Notes: a model not told the origin generated them from the letters alone. Shown: positions 15,331-22,812, counted from the first letter of the stretch. The stretch: 23,093 nt of DNA from Chloroflexota bacterium (GCA_019247135.1 JAFAPL010000194.1:1-23093); one strand, 5' to 3'. Numbers and translations: made by a program.

Positions 15331-15339
15331 TACCTGGCT

Positions 15340-17187
15340 GTGTACTCGCAGAACTACAACCCGCTCGGCATCGGCGTCCTGTCCCTGATCGCCGCGGCGA
15401 TCCCGATCGTGACGCTGCTCTACTTCGTCGCGCTGCACCCTCATCGCGACGAGACGGGCCGTCGCCACCTCGGTGTCAGCGCGCCGCGCGCCGCCTTCGC
15501 CGGGGTGATCGCAGCGTTCGTCATCTCCTTAGTGGTGATGCGGATGCCGGTCGGCGCTGCCGTCTCATCGTTCATCGCGGGTGCATTGAACGGCGCGCTC
15601 GGCATCGTCTGGATCATCGTCGGCGCCATGCTCCTGTACACGATCACCCTCGTCTCAGGGAAGTTCAACATCGTGAAGGAGTCGATCACCCACATCAGCT
15701 TCGATCGTCGCCTGCAATGCCTTCTGATTGCGTTCTCCTTCGGCGCGATCATCGAAGGCACCAGCGGTTTCGGCACACCGGTGGCGATCTCAGGGGCGAT
15801 GATGGTCGGACTCGGGTTCGCACCGTTCCAGTCAGCAGTGCTGAATTTGCTGGCGAATACCGCACCCGTCGCATGGGGCGCGATCGGCAGTCCGATCGTT
15901 GGCCTGGCCCAGTCGTCGGGCCTGCCGCCGCTCGATCTGTCGACCATGGCCGGGCGGCAGTTGCCCTTTGCCTCCATCATTGTGCCGTTCTGGCTAGTCG
16001 CCGTGTTCGTCAAGATGGAAGGCGGCACCTGGAGCGACATCATCGAAGTGTGGCCGGCGACCCTCGTGGCGGGCGCCGTCTTCGCCCTCGTGCAGTGGTC
16101 CGTCTCGGGGCTCGGGGCCACGTATCTGTTGACCGACGTGCTCGCGGGGCTGGTCTCAGTGGTTGCCGTGGTGCTGTTCCTGCGCGTGTGGCATCCGCGA
16201 ACACGGTTCCTGCTCAGGCGCGAGCGCACCGAGGTTGCGGGTGGCCTGGGCGCGGTCGGGCCCGGCGCAATGGCGGCGCGCGCTGACGTCAGTCCAGACA
16301 CTTACCAGTATCCGTTCACGATGGCGGAAACACTTGAAGCGTGGGTGCCGTGGGCCATCCTGATCGTGTGCGTCGTGATCTGGGGCCTCAACTCAGCAGC
16401 GTTCAACAACGCGTTGCCAGTTCCGGGGTCGACGCCTACGCAGCCAGTGGTTATCGGGACGCCGCTCGGTATTACCGTCGAAGCCAGCTCGTACACGCGC
16501 CTGAACTTCAACATGCCTGCAGCGGACAAGCAGGTCCAGCGCACCCCGCCCGTGGCGCCTGCCAACGCTGCGCCCGAACGGGTGCAGTTCACGTTCAACT
16601 GGCTGAGCGCAGCAGGCACCGCGACCGTTCTGGCGGCCGTTCTGAGCGGTCTGGTTCTGCGCCTGAGCGCTGCACAGTGGCGCGAGGCGCTCAGCCGCAC
16701 GGCGCGGCGGCTGCGTGTGCCGATTCTCGTCATCTGCCAGGTGCTCGGCCTGGCATCGCTCACGCGCTACGCCGGGAGCGACGCCATCCTCGGCCTGGCA
16801 TTCACTGTGACCGGGCCGCTGTATCCCTTCTTCGCGGCGTATCTCGGCTGGCTCGGGGTGTTCCTGACCGGCTCGGATACCGCCTCGAACGCACTGTTCG
16901 GCAACCTGCAGCGAATTACGGCCGAGCAACTGCATTTGAATCCGATCCTCGCCGTAGCAACCAACTCGACGGGTGGCGTGATGGGCAAAATGATCGATGC
17001 CCAATCGATCACAGTCGCGACAGCCGCGTGTTACGAAGACTCGCGCGAGGGCCTGAACGCGCTCGGACCGATCTTTCGTCGCGTCTTCTGGTTCTCCGTG
17101 ATCGGCGCCGCATTTATCGGCCTCGTCGCGTTGTTGCAGGCATACCTGTTTCCTGGCGTCATCCCAGCCCCACCGCCCCCGCAATAG
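15340..17187 (+). CDS. lctP: L-lactate permease family transporter
   Basis: The 615-residue membrane protein belongs to the LctP/LldP family (TC 2.A.14), which imports L-lactate, D-lactate or glycolate with protons. Motifs include GALGIVWIIVGAMLLYTITL (about residues 85-104), SFGAIIEGTSGFGTPVAI (133-150), FQSAVLNLLANTAPVAWGAIG (163-183) and FLTGSDTASNALFGNLQ and NSTGGVMGKMIDAQSI near the C-terminus. These are the most conserved LctP signatures. About a dozen hydrophobic segments are present. A Pro/Ala-rich loop at about 356-420 is longer than I expect for the family. It is the first of three transporter genes on this strand, and no lactate dehydrogenase gene accompanies it. Confidence 0.95.
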   Translation: MYSQNYNPLGIGVLSLIAAAIPIVTLLYFVALHPHRDETGRRHLGVSAPRAAFAGVIAAFVISLVVMRMPVGAAVSSFIAGALNGALGIVWIIVGAMLLYTITLVSGKFNIVKESITHISFDRRLQCLLIAFSFGAIIEGTSGFGTPVAISGAMMVGLGFAPFQSAVLNLLANTAPVAWGAIGSPIVGLAQSSGLPPLDLSTMAGRQLPFASIIVPFWLVAVFVKMEGGTWSDIIEVWPATLVAGAVFALVQWSVSGLGATYLLTDVLAGLVSVVAVVLFLRVWHPRTRFLLRRERTEVAGGLGAVGPGAMAARADVSPDTYQYPFTMAETLEAWVPWAILIVCVVIWGLNSAAFNNALPVPGSTPTQPVVIGTPLGITVEASSYTRLNFNMPAADKQVQRTPPVAPANAAPERVQFTFNWLSAAGTATVLAAVLSGLVLRLSAAQWREALSRTARRLRVPILVICQVLGLASLTRYAGSDAILGLAFTVTGPLYPFFAAYLGWLGVFLTGSDTASNALFGNLQRITAEQLHLNPILAVATNSTGGVMGKMIDAQSITVATAACYEDSREGLNALGPIFRRVFWFSVIGAAFIGLVALLQAYLFPGVIPAPPPPQ

Positions 17188-17207
17188 CTCCACTTGCTGA
17201 GATATTT

Positions 17208-17239
17208 GGCGCCCGGTACTGTTCCGTGCGAGGCGCCCG
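17208..17239. repeat. Short GGCGCCCG direct repeat
   Basis: GGCGCCCG occurs at 17208-17215 and 17232-17239, 24 bp apart, in the gap between lctP and the next transporter. Each contains a GGCGCC palindrome. Its role is unknown, and a chance match in GC-rich DNA is possible. Confidence 0.25.
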
Positions 17240-17279
17240 CATCGGGTCCCGATTCATCGGCAAGGGGGAACATCTTCGC

Positions 17280-18680
17280 GTGGCCGCACGTGCTACTGCT
17301 TTTCGCGCAAGAAGCCCAGAGCGAACCGACTACAAGCTCCCGTTCGTCATCGCTGCGTCATCCGTCGGCACCGTCATCGAGTGGTATGACTTCTATCTGT
17401 ATGCGGTGCTAACGGCCTTCTTGGCACCGCTATTTTTCCCGAACGATAACCCGACCGCTTCTTTACTGGCTGCCTTCGCAACCTTCGGCGCCGGCTTTGC
17501 GGTCCGCCCATTCGGAGCGGTTGTGTTCGGCCATGTGGGCGACCTGATCGGGCGCAAATACGCCTTCCTCGTCACCGTGACGATCATGGGGCTGGGCACG
17601 ACGATCATCGGTTTATTGCCTGGCTACGCGCAGATCGGCGTGCTGGCACCCACGATTCTCGTGTTGCTGCGGCTCCTGCAGGGCCTCGCGCTGGGTGGCG
17701 AGTATGGCGGCGCAGCGATCTACGTGGCCGAGCATGCGCCAGACAATCGACGCGGCTACTACACGTCCTGGATCCAGATGACGGCCACGTTTGGACTCGT
17801 CGCAGCGCTGCTGGTGATCCTGATCTTTCGGGTTGTCATGCCCGCGGACGCATTCTCCGCGTGGGGTTGGCGGCTGCCGTTCCTGCTCTCGGCGGCGCTT
17901 GTCGCCGTCGCACTGTACATCCGCGTTCGGCTGCGTGAGACGCCGTTGTTCAGCCGCCTCAAGGCGGCGGGCAAAGCGTCGGCTTCGCCCGTCAAAGATA
18001 GCCTCGGCAGTGGCCGCAACTGGGGCTTGATTGCGCTCGTGCTGTTCGGCGCTACCGCTGGCCAGGCCGTGGTCTGGTACCAGGGGCAGTTCCAGTCGCG
18101 CCTGTACCTGGAAAGTACGCTGAAAGTCAACTTCGTCACGGGCGATACGATCATGATCGTTGCGCTGCTGCTCGGGACGCCGTTCATGCTCGTGTTTGGC
18201 GCACTGAGCGATCGCATTGGCCGCAAGCCGATCATCATGGCCGGCTGCTTGCTCGCAGCGGTTACGTATTACCCCATCTATGTCTTGATGGGTCAGGTTG
18301 CGGACAACGCATTCCTGCTAGGTGTGCTGGTCTGGATCCAGATGATCTACGTCACCATGGTGTACGGCCCGATCGCGGCGTTCCTTGTCGAGTTTTTCCC
18401 TGCAAAGATCCGCTACACGTCGCTGTCGATTCCATACCACGTTGGTAACGGCTGGTTTGGTGGTTGGTTGCCGTTTATCGCCACGGCGATTGGCGCTGCG
18501 ACGGGCAATCCTCTGCTGGCCTTGGTCTATCCGATTGGCGTCGCGCTGATGTCGTTCATCATCGGGACTTTGTTCATCAAAGAGACGCGCGGCGTGCGGA
18601 TCTGGGACGAGGTCGGCGGAGAGGAGCCGGGCGCGGAGGAGACGACCGCGCCGGCGACACAGCCCGCGCCGGCCACATAA
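17280..18680 (+). CDS. MFS transporter, metabolite:H+ symporter (MHS) family
   Basis: The 466-residue protein starts at GTG 17280 with GGGGG 11 bases upstream. SSVGTVIEWYDFYLYAVLTA (about residues 22-41) is the hallmark of the MHS family, which includes the alpha-ketoglutarate permease KgtP, the shikimate permease ShiA and ProP. The MFS loop motifs are GHVGDLIGRKYAF after helix 2 and GALSDRIGRKPII between helices 8 and 9. LRLLQGLALGGEYGGAAIYVAEHA is also typical of the family. Twelve membrane segments are expected. The tail is acidic and Ala/Thr/Pro-rich. The frame is open far upstream, but that part overlaps lctP and is not coding. The substrate is probably an organic acid, by family only. 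Confidence 0.93.
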   Translation: MAARATAFRARSPERTDYKLPFVIAASSVGTVIEWYDFYLYAVLTAFLAPLFFPNDNPTASLLAAFATFGAGFAVRPFGAVVFGHVGDLIGRKYAFLVTVTIMGLGTTIIGLLPGYAQIGVLAPTILVLLRLLQGLALGGEYGGAAIYVAEHAPDNRRGYYTSWIQMTATFGLVAALLVILIFRVVMPADAFSAWGWRLPFLLSAALVAVALYIRVRLRETPLFSRLKAAGKASASPVKDSLGSGRNWGLIALVLFGATAGQAVVWYQGQFQSRLYLESTLKVNFVTGDTIMIVALLLGTPFMLVFGALSDRIGRKPIIMAGCLLAAVTYYPIYVLMGQVADNAFLLGVLVWIQMIYVTMVYGPIAAFLVEFFPAKIRYTSLSIPYHVGNGWFGGWLPFIATAIGAATGNPLLALVYPIGVALMSFIIGTLFIKETRGVRIWDEVGGEEPGAEETTAPATQPAPAT

Positions 18681-18706
18681 AGCAGTTGACGGGATCGGAA
18701 GCCAGG

Positions 18707-18735
18707 GTTACAACGGCAGTTGGTAGGACGATAAT
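18707..18735 (+). promoter_or_regulatory. Sigma-70-type promoter of the OFA transporter gene
   Basis: GTTACA (18707-18712) and GATAAT (18730-18735) are separated by 17 bp and match the -35 and -10 consensus at 4/6 and 5/6 positions. The start codon is about 50 bp downstream. This is one of the clearest promoters in the window. Confidence 0.6.
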
Positions 18736-18747
18736 TGGTCCTACCAA
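18720..18747. promoter_or_regulatory. Operator overlapping the OFA promoter (GntR/FadR-like)
   Basis: TTGGTAGGAC (18720-18729) and GTCCTACCAA (18738-18747) form a perfect 10-bp inverted repeat that encloses the -10 box. Each half also fits the GntR/FadR-subfamily pattern TNGTNNNACNA: TGGTAGGACGA (18721-18731) and TGGTCCTACCA (18736-18746), the latter a perfect palindrome. A bound repressor would block RNA polymerase. No GntR regulator gene is in the window. Confidence 0.55.
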
Positions 18748-18772
18748 CGATCCTATTTGAGGAGATCGGATC

Positions 18773-18780
18773 GGGGAGGA
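18773..18780 (+). promoter_or_regulatory. Ribosome binding site of the OFA transporter gene
   Basis: GGGGAGGA lies 5 bases before the ATG at 18786 and selects that start over the GTG and TTG codons further upstream. Confidence 0.7.
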
Positions 18781-18785
18781 CGTCC

Positions 18786-20111
18786 ATGGCAGCCATGTCG
18801 TCGGCGGCGGTCGCGCCAACTGGCCTGGTGCGCAACCGTTGGTTGCAACTGGGATTGGGCCTGGTGGGGATGATCTTCATCGCCAACCTTCAGTACGCCT
18901 GGACACTGTTCGTGAAGCCAATTGACGAGCAGATGGGTTGGGGCACGCCTGCCATCCAGGTGGCGTACTCGATCTTCATCCTGCTCGAGACCTGGTTGGT
19001 CCCGTTCGAGGGGTATCTGGTCGACCGTTTTGGGCCGGGCCGCCTCGTTTTCGTTGGCGGCATTCTCGCCGGTTTGTCGTGGGTGCTCAACGGCGCCGCC
19101 ACTAGTCTGTGGATGCTGTACCTGGGCATGATCATCGGCGGTATCGGCGCGGGCATCGTCTACGGCACGGCCATCGGCAATGCCCTGAAGTGGTTCCCGG
19201 ATCGGCGTGGACTCGCCGCCGGGCTGACAGCCGCCGGTTTCGGAGCGGGCTCCGCGCTGACGATTATTCCGATCGCCAACATGATCAGTTCGAACGGCTA
19301 TCAGGCCACTTTCATGACCTTCGGTTTGATCCAGGGTGGTGTGGTTATCCTGACTTCCTTCTTCCTCGCCGCGCCGCGGCGCGATGAAGTGCCGGCGTTC
19401 GTTTCCAAGGCGCGGCAGGCCGTGCGTGACTTCCAGCCGCTGGACATGCTCAAACAGCCGGTCTTCTGGGCGATGTTCGTGGTCATGACGTTCGTCGGGG
19501 TCGGCGGAAACATGGCTACAGCTCAGCTCGGCCCGATCGCGACTGACTTCAAGGTCGACAAGATCCCCGTCAGCCTGGTCGGGATCACCTTGCCCGCGCT
19601 GACGTTCGCTCTGTCGCTGGACCGGATCATGAACGGTTTGACCCGCCCGGTCACAGGTTGGGTGAGCGATCGCGTCGGGCGCGAGCCGACCATGACCGTC
19701 ATGTTCGGGATTCAGGCGATCACCATCCTGCTGCTGATCTCGACCGCGGGTAATCCCGTTTTGTTCGTCGTGTTCTCGGGCCTGGCGTTCTTCTCGTACG
19801 GCGAGATCTTCTCGCTCTTCCCGGCCATGTCGGGCGATCTCTTCGGGCGTACGTACGCGACGACGAATTACGGCCTGTTGTACATGTCGAAGGGCGTGGC
19901 CGCGCTACTGGTCCCAATCGGAAGCGTGCTCCAGCTGTGGACCGGCAGCTGGATGCCGATCTTCATCGTGGCCATCGTGCTGAATGCGATCGCCTCCCTC
20001 GTGTGTGCGACCGCGCTGCCTCGCATGGCACGCGCACACTGCGCACGCGCGGCGCTGGAGCCGGAGGGCGCGCCAGCGCTGGTGCCCGCGGTCGCGGGCG
20101 GCTCACACTAG
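18786..20111 (+). CDS. MFS transporter, OFA (oxalate/formate antiporter) family
   Basis: The 441-residue membrane protein resembles OxlT-type antiporters, which exchange oxalate, formate or related monocarboxylates. The early segment GLVGMIFIANLQYAWTLFVK and PIDEQMGW is characteristic of the family. The MFS motif appears as GYLVDRFGPGRLVFVGG after helix 2 and as GWVSDRVGREPTMTV in the second half. MIIGGIGAGIVYGTAIGNAL, KWFPDRRGLAAGLTAAGFGAGSAL and SGDLFGRTYATTNYGLLYMSKG are further family signatures. The gene has its own promoter and operator-like site and a strong ribosome binding site. No oxalate-catabolic gene such as frc or oxc is nearby, so the actual substrate is open. Confidence 0.92.
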   Translation: MAAMSSAAVAPTGLVRNRWLQLGLGLVGMIFIANLQYAWTLFVKPIDEQMGWGTPAIQVAYSIFILLETWLVPFEGYLVDRFGPGRLVFVGGILAGLSWVLNGAATSLWMLYLGMIIGGIGAGIVYGTAIGNALKWFPDRRGLAAGLTAAGFGAGSALTIIPIANMISSNGYQATFMTFGLIQGGVVILTSFFLAAPRRDEVPAFVSKARQAVRDFQPLDMLKQPVFWAMFVVMTFVGVGGNMATAQLGPIATDFKVDKIPVSLVGITLPALTFALSLDRIMNGLTRPVTGWVSDRVGREPTMTVMFGIQAITILLLISTAGNPVLFVVFSGLAFFSYGEIFSLFPAMSGDLFGRTYATTNYGLLYMSKGVAALLVPIGSVLQLWTGSWMPIFIVAIVLNAIASLVCATALPRMARAHCARAALEPEGAPALVPAVAGGSH

Positions 20112-20145
20112 CTACCCGATTTTCTAGTTTTCTTAAAACTGAAGA

Positions 20146-20817
20146 GTGCCGCCGCTGAGCGCAGAGACGATCTCGCGTGCCCTTCAAATCATCCTGATCG
20201 ATCTGCTGCTCAGCGGTGACAACGCAGTCGTGATAGGCATTGCTGCCCATCCGTTGCCGCGCCGCCAACGTCAAATGGCCATCGTGTTCGGCGGCGGCGC
20301 GGCGATTGTCCTTCGCATCCTGCTCACAGGCGGCGCCGCTCTGCTTTTAGAACTGCCACTCGTACGACTCGTCGGCGGGCTGCTGTTGCTGTGGATCGCG
20401 TTCAAGCTCGTAGGCCAGGAGAAAGCCACCCACGAGGGCGTCAAAGCAGCGACCAGCCTCGGCGGCGCGATCGCCACAATCCTCGCGGCGGACCTGATCA
20501 TGAGCCTGGACAACGTGCTCGGCGTAGCCGCGGTCTCGAGCGGCGATTTCTGGCTGCTCATGTTCGGCCTCGTGGTCAGCATGGCCATCGTGCTGCTGGG
20601 TGGCAGCATCTTTGCCGATTGGATCGACCGGATGCGCTGGCTGGCCTACCTGGGCGCGGCGGTGATCGCGTGGACGGGCATCGACATGCTTCAGGACGAG
20701 ACGGCGCTCGCCATGCAGCTCGCGACGCCCGTCCGACTTACCCTGGACGCCGTAATCACAATCGGCGTCGTCGCTCTTGCGTACCAGGTCCACCGACGCT
20801 CGCTGGCGACTCGATGA
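20146..20817 (+). CDS. TerC family integral membrane protein
   Basis: The 223-residue protein has about seven hydrophobic segments and the paired TerC motifs: LLSGDNAVVIGIAA near residue 22 and LIMSLDNVLGVAAVS near residue 118, each with an Asp-Asn pair thought to bind metal. Members such as YkoY, YceF and Alx export manganese or supply it to secreted proteins; the YjbE subgroup is less well defined. The start is GTG 20146, only 34 bp after the OFA transporter gene and preceded by a weak GAAG. No yybP-ykoY manganese riboswitch fits in that gap. The 3' end overlaps the convergent pth gene by 62 bp. Confidence 0.88.
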   Translation: MPPLSAETISRALQIILIDLLLSGDNAVVIGIAAHPLPRRQRQMAIVFGGGAAIVLRILLTGGAALLLELPLVRLVGGLLLLWIAFKLVGQEKATHEGVKAATSLGGAIATILAADLIMSLDNVLGVAAVSSGDFWLLMFGLVVSMAIVLLGGSIFADWIDRMRWLAYLGAAVIAWTGIDMLQDETALAMQLATPVRLTLDAVITIGVVALAYQVHRRSLATR

Positions 20818-21346
20818 ATTCCAGGATGATCTGAACGGCGGCCTCGACCGCCTGCTCAATGGGCTCGCGTTCCTCCGGACGGAAGGTCGCCAGGACGAAA
20901 TCGGCCGGGTCCATGCTGCCGGGTGGGCGGCCGATGCCGATCCGCAGACGGCGGAACGCGGCCGTCCCGAGGCGTGCCTGGATGTCCCGCAAGCCGTTGT
21001 GCCCGCCATGGCCGCCCCCATCTTTTTCGCGGACTCCACCCAACGGCAGGTCGAGGTCGTCGTGCACCACCAGCAGGCCCTCCGCCGTCGGTCGCCAGCG
21101 CTCAACAGCCTTGAGCACGAGGGTGCCGCTGTCGTTCATGTAGCCGGTCGGCAAGACGAAGCCCGAGCGCGACATCGGCACGGGCACGAGGCCCTCCATC
21201 GGCCTCAGGCCTAGCCTCCGAATGGCATCCGCTACCGCTCGCGCACCGATGTTGTGGCGCGTCCGCACATACTGGCGCTCGGCGTTGCCAAGACCGACGA
21301 CAACGCGTGTGGACGGGTTACCCGTTGCCAGCCGATTCGAACGCAC
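20756..21346 (-). CDS. pth: Peptidyl-tRNA hydrolase
   Basis: The 196-residue enzyme releases peptides from prematurely dropped peptidyl-tRNA. The core motifs are VVVGLGNAERQYVRTRHNIGARAV (about residues 15-38, with the catalytic His in TRHNIG), GFVLPTGYMNDSG, LLVVHDDLDLPLGGVREKDGGGHGGHNGLRDI and FRRLRIGIGRPPG. Its length matches the family. The frame is open for 55 codons upstream, but that stretch overlaps the divergent amidohydrolase-like gene, so the GTG at 21346 is preferred. It still gives about 13 residues before the conserved core. The C-terminal end (GGPGTQERRRRL) runs into the TerC gene. Confidence 0.95.
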   Translation of the reverse strand: MRSNRLATGNPSTRVVVGLGNAERQYVRTRHNIGARAVADAIRRLGLRPMEGLVPVPMSRSGFVLPTGYMNDSGTLVLKAVERWRPTAEGLLVVHDDLDLPLGGVREKDGGGHGGHNGLRDIQARLGTAAFRRLRIGIGRPPGSMDPADFVLATFRPEEREPIEQAVEAAVQIILEFIESPASVGGPGTQERRRRL

Positions 21347-21375
21347 GGCACAGGGTAAACTGGCCGGCCTGATTG

Positions 21376-22104
21376 ATGCCGAGGATGGATTTCGAGGCCT
21401 ACCTGAATACGAACGCGCCCCCGGCCGAGCGCGCAACGCAACTCTCTGACCTGTTCGCGAACGAAGATGCGGCGGGGGTCGAGTACGCCGTCGTGATGCC
21501 GAGCCCGACACCCAGGCCAGACAACGCGGCGCTGTACGAGACCGCGCACACGCAGCGCCGCGCGATCCTGTGCTGCCAGGTCAACCCGAACGATGGGGAT
21601 TCCGCGTTCGACGAGATCCGACGCTCAGCCACCGAGTGGGGCATGCGCGTGTTGAAGATCATGCCGGCCATCTATCAGATCCGCATGACCGGTCCAGTGG
21701 CGTTGCGCATGCTGAGTCTCGCTCGCGAACTGGGTCTGGTGGTGAACATCCACTCCGGGAGTGAGATCAGCCACCCGCTCGGCATTGGTGCCCTGGCGCG
21801 GCGCTTTCCCGAGGTGCCGATATTGATGGACCACATGGGTTACCGCGAGTGGACCGCCGACGCGATCGAGGTGGCGCGGGACAATCCGAACGTCTATCTG
21901 GGAACGACCATCGCCGCCTTCGAGCCGTCAACCGTCGCACGAGCGGTGGACGCCCTGGGGCCTGAGCGTGTCGTGTACGGTTCGAACTGGCCGACGCACT
22001 ACTCGGACCTGGCCGTGGAATCGCTCCGGCGCCACGGTTTCCCGACTAGCGCACTCGAGCTGATCTTGGGAAACAACCTGGCCCGCATCTTGGGCCTGGA
22101 CTGA
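21376..22104 (+). CDS. Amidohydrolase-fold protein with degenerate metal site
   Basis: The 242-residue protein has the layout of family 2 amidohydrolases: MDFEAYL at the N-terminus, VLKIMPAIY (Lys94), VVNIHSGS (His126), ILMDHMGY (His153), VYGSNWPTHYSDL and the ending LGNNLARILGL. In active relatives the N-terminal motif is DxHxH and the last is GSDxP. Here Glu7 and Tyr9 replace the two histidines and Asn204 replaces the aspartate, while Lys94, His126 and His153 remain. It may be an inactive homologue, or one that uses another metal geometry. An alternative ATG is at 21385. It is divergent from pth by 29 bp. Confidence 0.8.
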   Translation: MPRMDFEAYLNTNAPPAERATQLSDLFANEDAAGVEYAVVMPSPTPRPDNAALYETAHTQRRAILCCQVNPNDGDSAFDEIRRSATEWGMRVLKIMPAIYQIRMTGPVALRMLSLARELGLVVNIHSGSEISHPLGIGALARRFPEVPILMDHMGYREWTADAIEVARDNPNVYLGTTIAAFEPSTVARAVDALGPERVVYGSNWPTHYSDLAVESLRRHGFPTSALELILGNNLARILGLD

Positions 22105-22119
22105 TCCGCGTTAAACGAA

Positions 22120-22150
22120 GAGGGCCGGCTCCTGAAGGAACCGGCGCCTC
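22120..22150. terminator. Hairpin between convergent genes
   Basis: GAGG, GCCGG and TCC on the left pair with GGA, CCGGC and CCTC on the right around a TGAA loop, with one C-A mismatch and one bulged G. It lies between the amidohydrolase-like gene and the convergent hsp20 and may end transcripts from both sides. There is no T run, so efficiency is uncertain. Confidence 0.5.
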
Positions 22151-22171
22151 CCCTTGATCGTCTAACTCGGA

Positions 22172-22660
22172 CTACTTCTTGCCGTTGCCCGCGGCTGTCG
22201 GGTCGTTGGTCTGTACAGGAATCTGACGCGGCTTGGCGTGCTCGGCCTTCGGCATGGTCACCAGCAGCAGGCCGTTCTTGTACATGGCCTCGACACGCCC
22301 CGCATCCACCGCGGAGCCAAGCCGAAGCGAGCGGCGGAATTTCGACGGGCCGAACTCCTGCCAGATGGCCTTCGCGCCCTCCGGCACTGAGAAGCTCAGC
22401 TCACCTTCGATGACCAGCGTGTCCTCGTGGACCGTGACGTTGATCGACTGCTCATCGAGACCCGGCGCGAGCAGGGCGGCCTGGTAGCCCTCACCCGTCT
22501 CCCAGACGTTCACCGGCAGCGACTGGAACCCCGCCGAGCTCTGAGTGCCGCTCATGGACGGAGACTGATTGAACGCGTCGTTGACCACCTGGTCGACCCA
22601 CTGCCTCAGCGGAGTGTTGAACGAACCATACGGGCGGGTGCGCCACAGATCGATTGCCAT
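22172..22660 (-). CDS. Hsp20/alpha-crystallin family small heat shock protein
   Basis: The 162-residue chaperone would hold unfolding proteins in the cytoplasm. The alpha-crystallin domain spans roughly residues 48-138: SLPVNVWETGEGYQAALLAPGL, VTVHEDTLVIEGEL, FRRSLRLGSAVDAGRVEAMY and the signature KNGLLLVTMPKAE. An IPV motif (147-149) in the tail is the I-x-V type contact for oligomer assembly. The ATG at 22660 is preceded at 10 bases by GGGAGG (complement of 22671-22676), so it is preferred over the ATG 60 bases upstream. The upstream region carries phased direct repeats and no CIRCE or HAIR element. Confidence 0.95.
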   Translation of the reverse strand: MAIDLWRTRPYGSFNTPLRQWVDQVVNDAFNQSPSMSGTQSSAGFQSLPVNVWETGEGYQAALLAPGLDEQSINVTVHEDTLVIEGELSFSVPEGAKAIWQEFGPSKFRRSLRLGSAVDAGRVEAMYKNGLLLVTMPKAEHAKPRQIPVQTNDPTAAGNGKK

Positions 22661-22731
22661 GTTTGTGAATCCTCCCACTACCTTGTGATGGGTGCTGTAC
22701 CGATCAGTTGCTCTCATCATCGATCGGCGCG

Positions 22732-22797
22732 CGTTAGAGCACGGTTGAAGCTCCGTTAGAGGCCCGCAAATGGTCCGTTAGAGGATCGTTAGCAGCA
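22732..22797. repeat. CGTTAGAG direct repeats at 11-bp spacing
   Basis: CGTTAGAG occurs exactly at 22732, 22754 and 22776, and CGTTAGCA at 22787. The intervening 11-bp registers hold GGTTGAAG (22743) and CGCAAATG (22765). All copies fall on multiples of 11 bp, about one helical turn. The array lies between divergent hsp20 and the sugar kinase, where a transcription factor binding in tandem on one DNA face would control one or both genes. Confidence 0.6.
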
Positions 22798-22812
22798 CGC
22801 GGCCGGTACGCT

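Noticed and set aside
16341..17279. Long N-terminal extension of the MHS transporter frame
   Set aside because: It overlaps lctP in another frame and is Arg-rich without hydrophobic segments. The GTG at 17280 with GGGGG upstream fits the family start.
18720..18747. Terminator of the MHS transporter gene
   Set aside because: The inverted repeat has no following T run and encloses a good -10 box, so an operator is more likely.
20112..20145. yybP-ykoY manganese riboswitch before the TerC gene
   Set aside because: The gap is only 34 bp, too short for the element. It holds only a weak AGTTTT-CTT-AAAACT hairpin at 20126-20140.
22661..22812. CIRCE or HAIR heat-shock element upstream of hsp20
   Set aside because: Neither TTAGCACTC-N9-GAGTGCTAA nor CTTGAGT-N7-ACTCAAG is present; the repeats are direct, not inverted.
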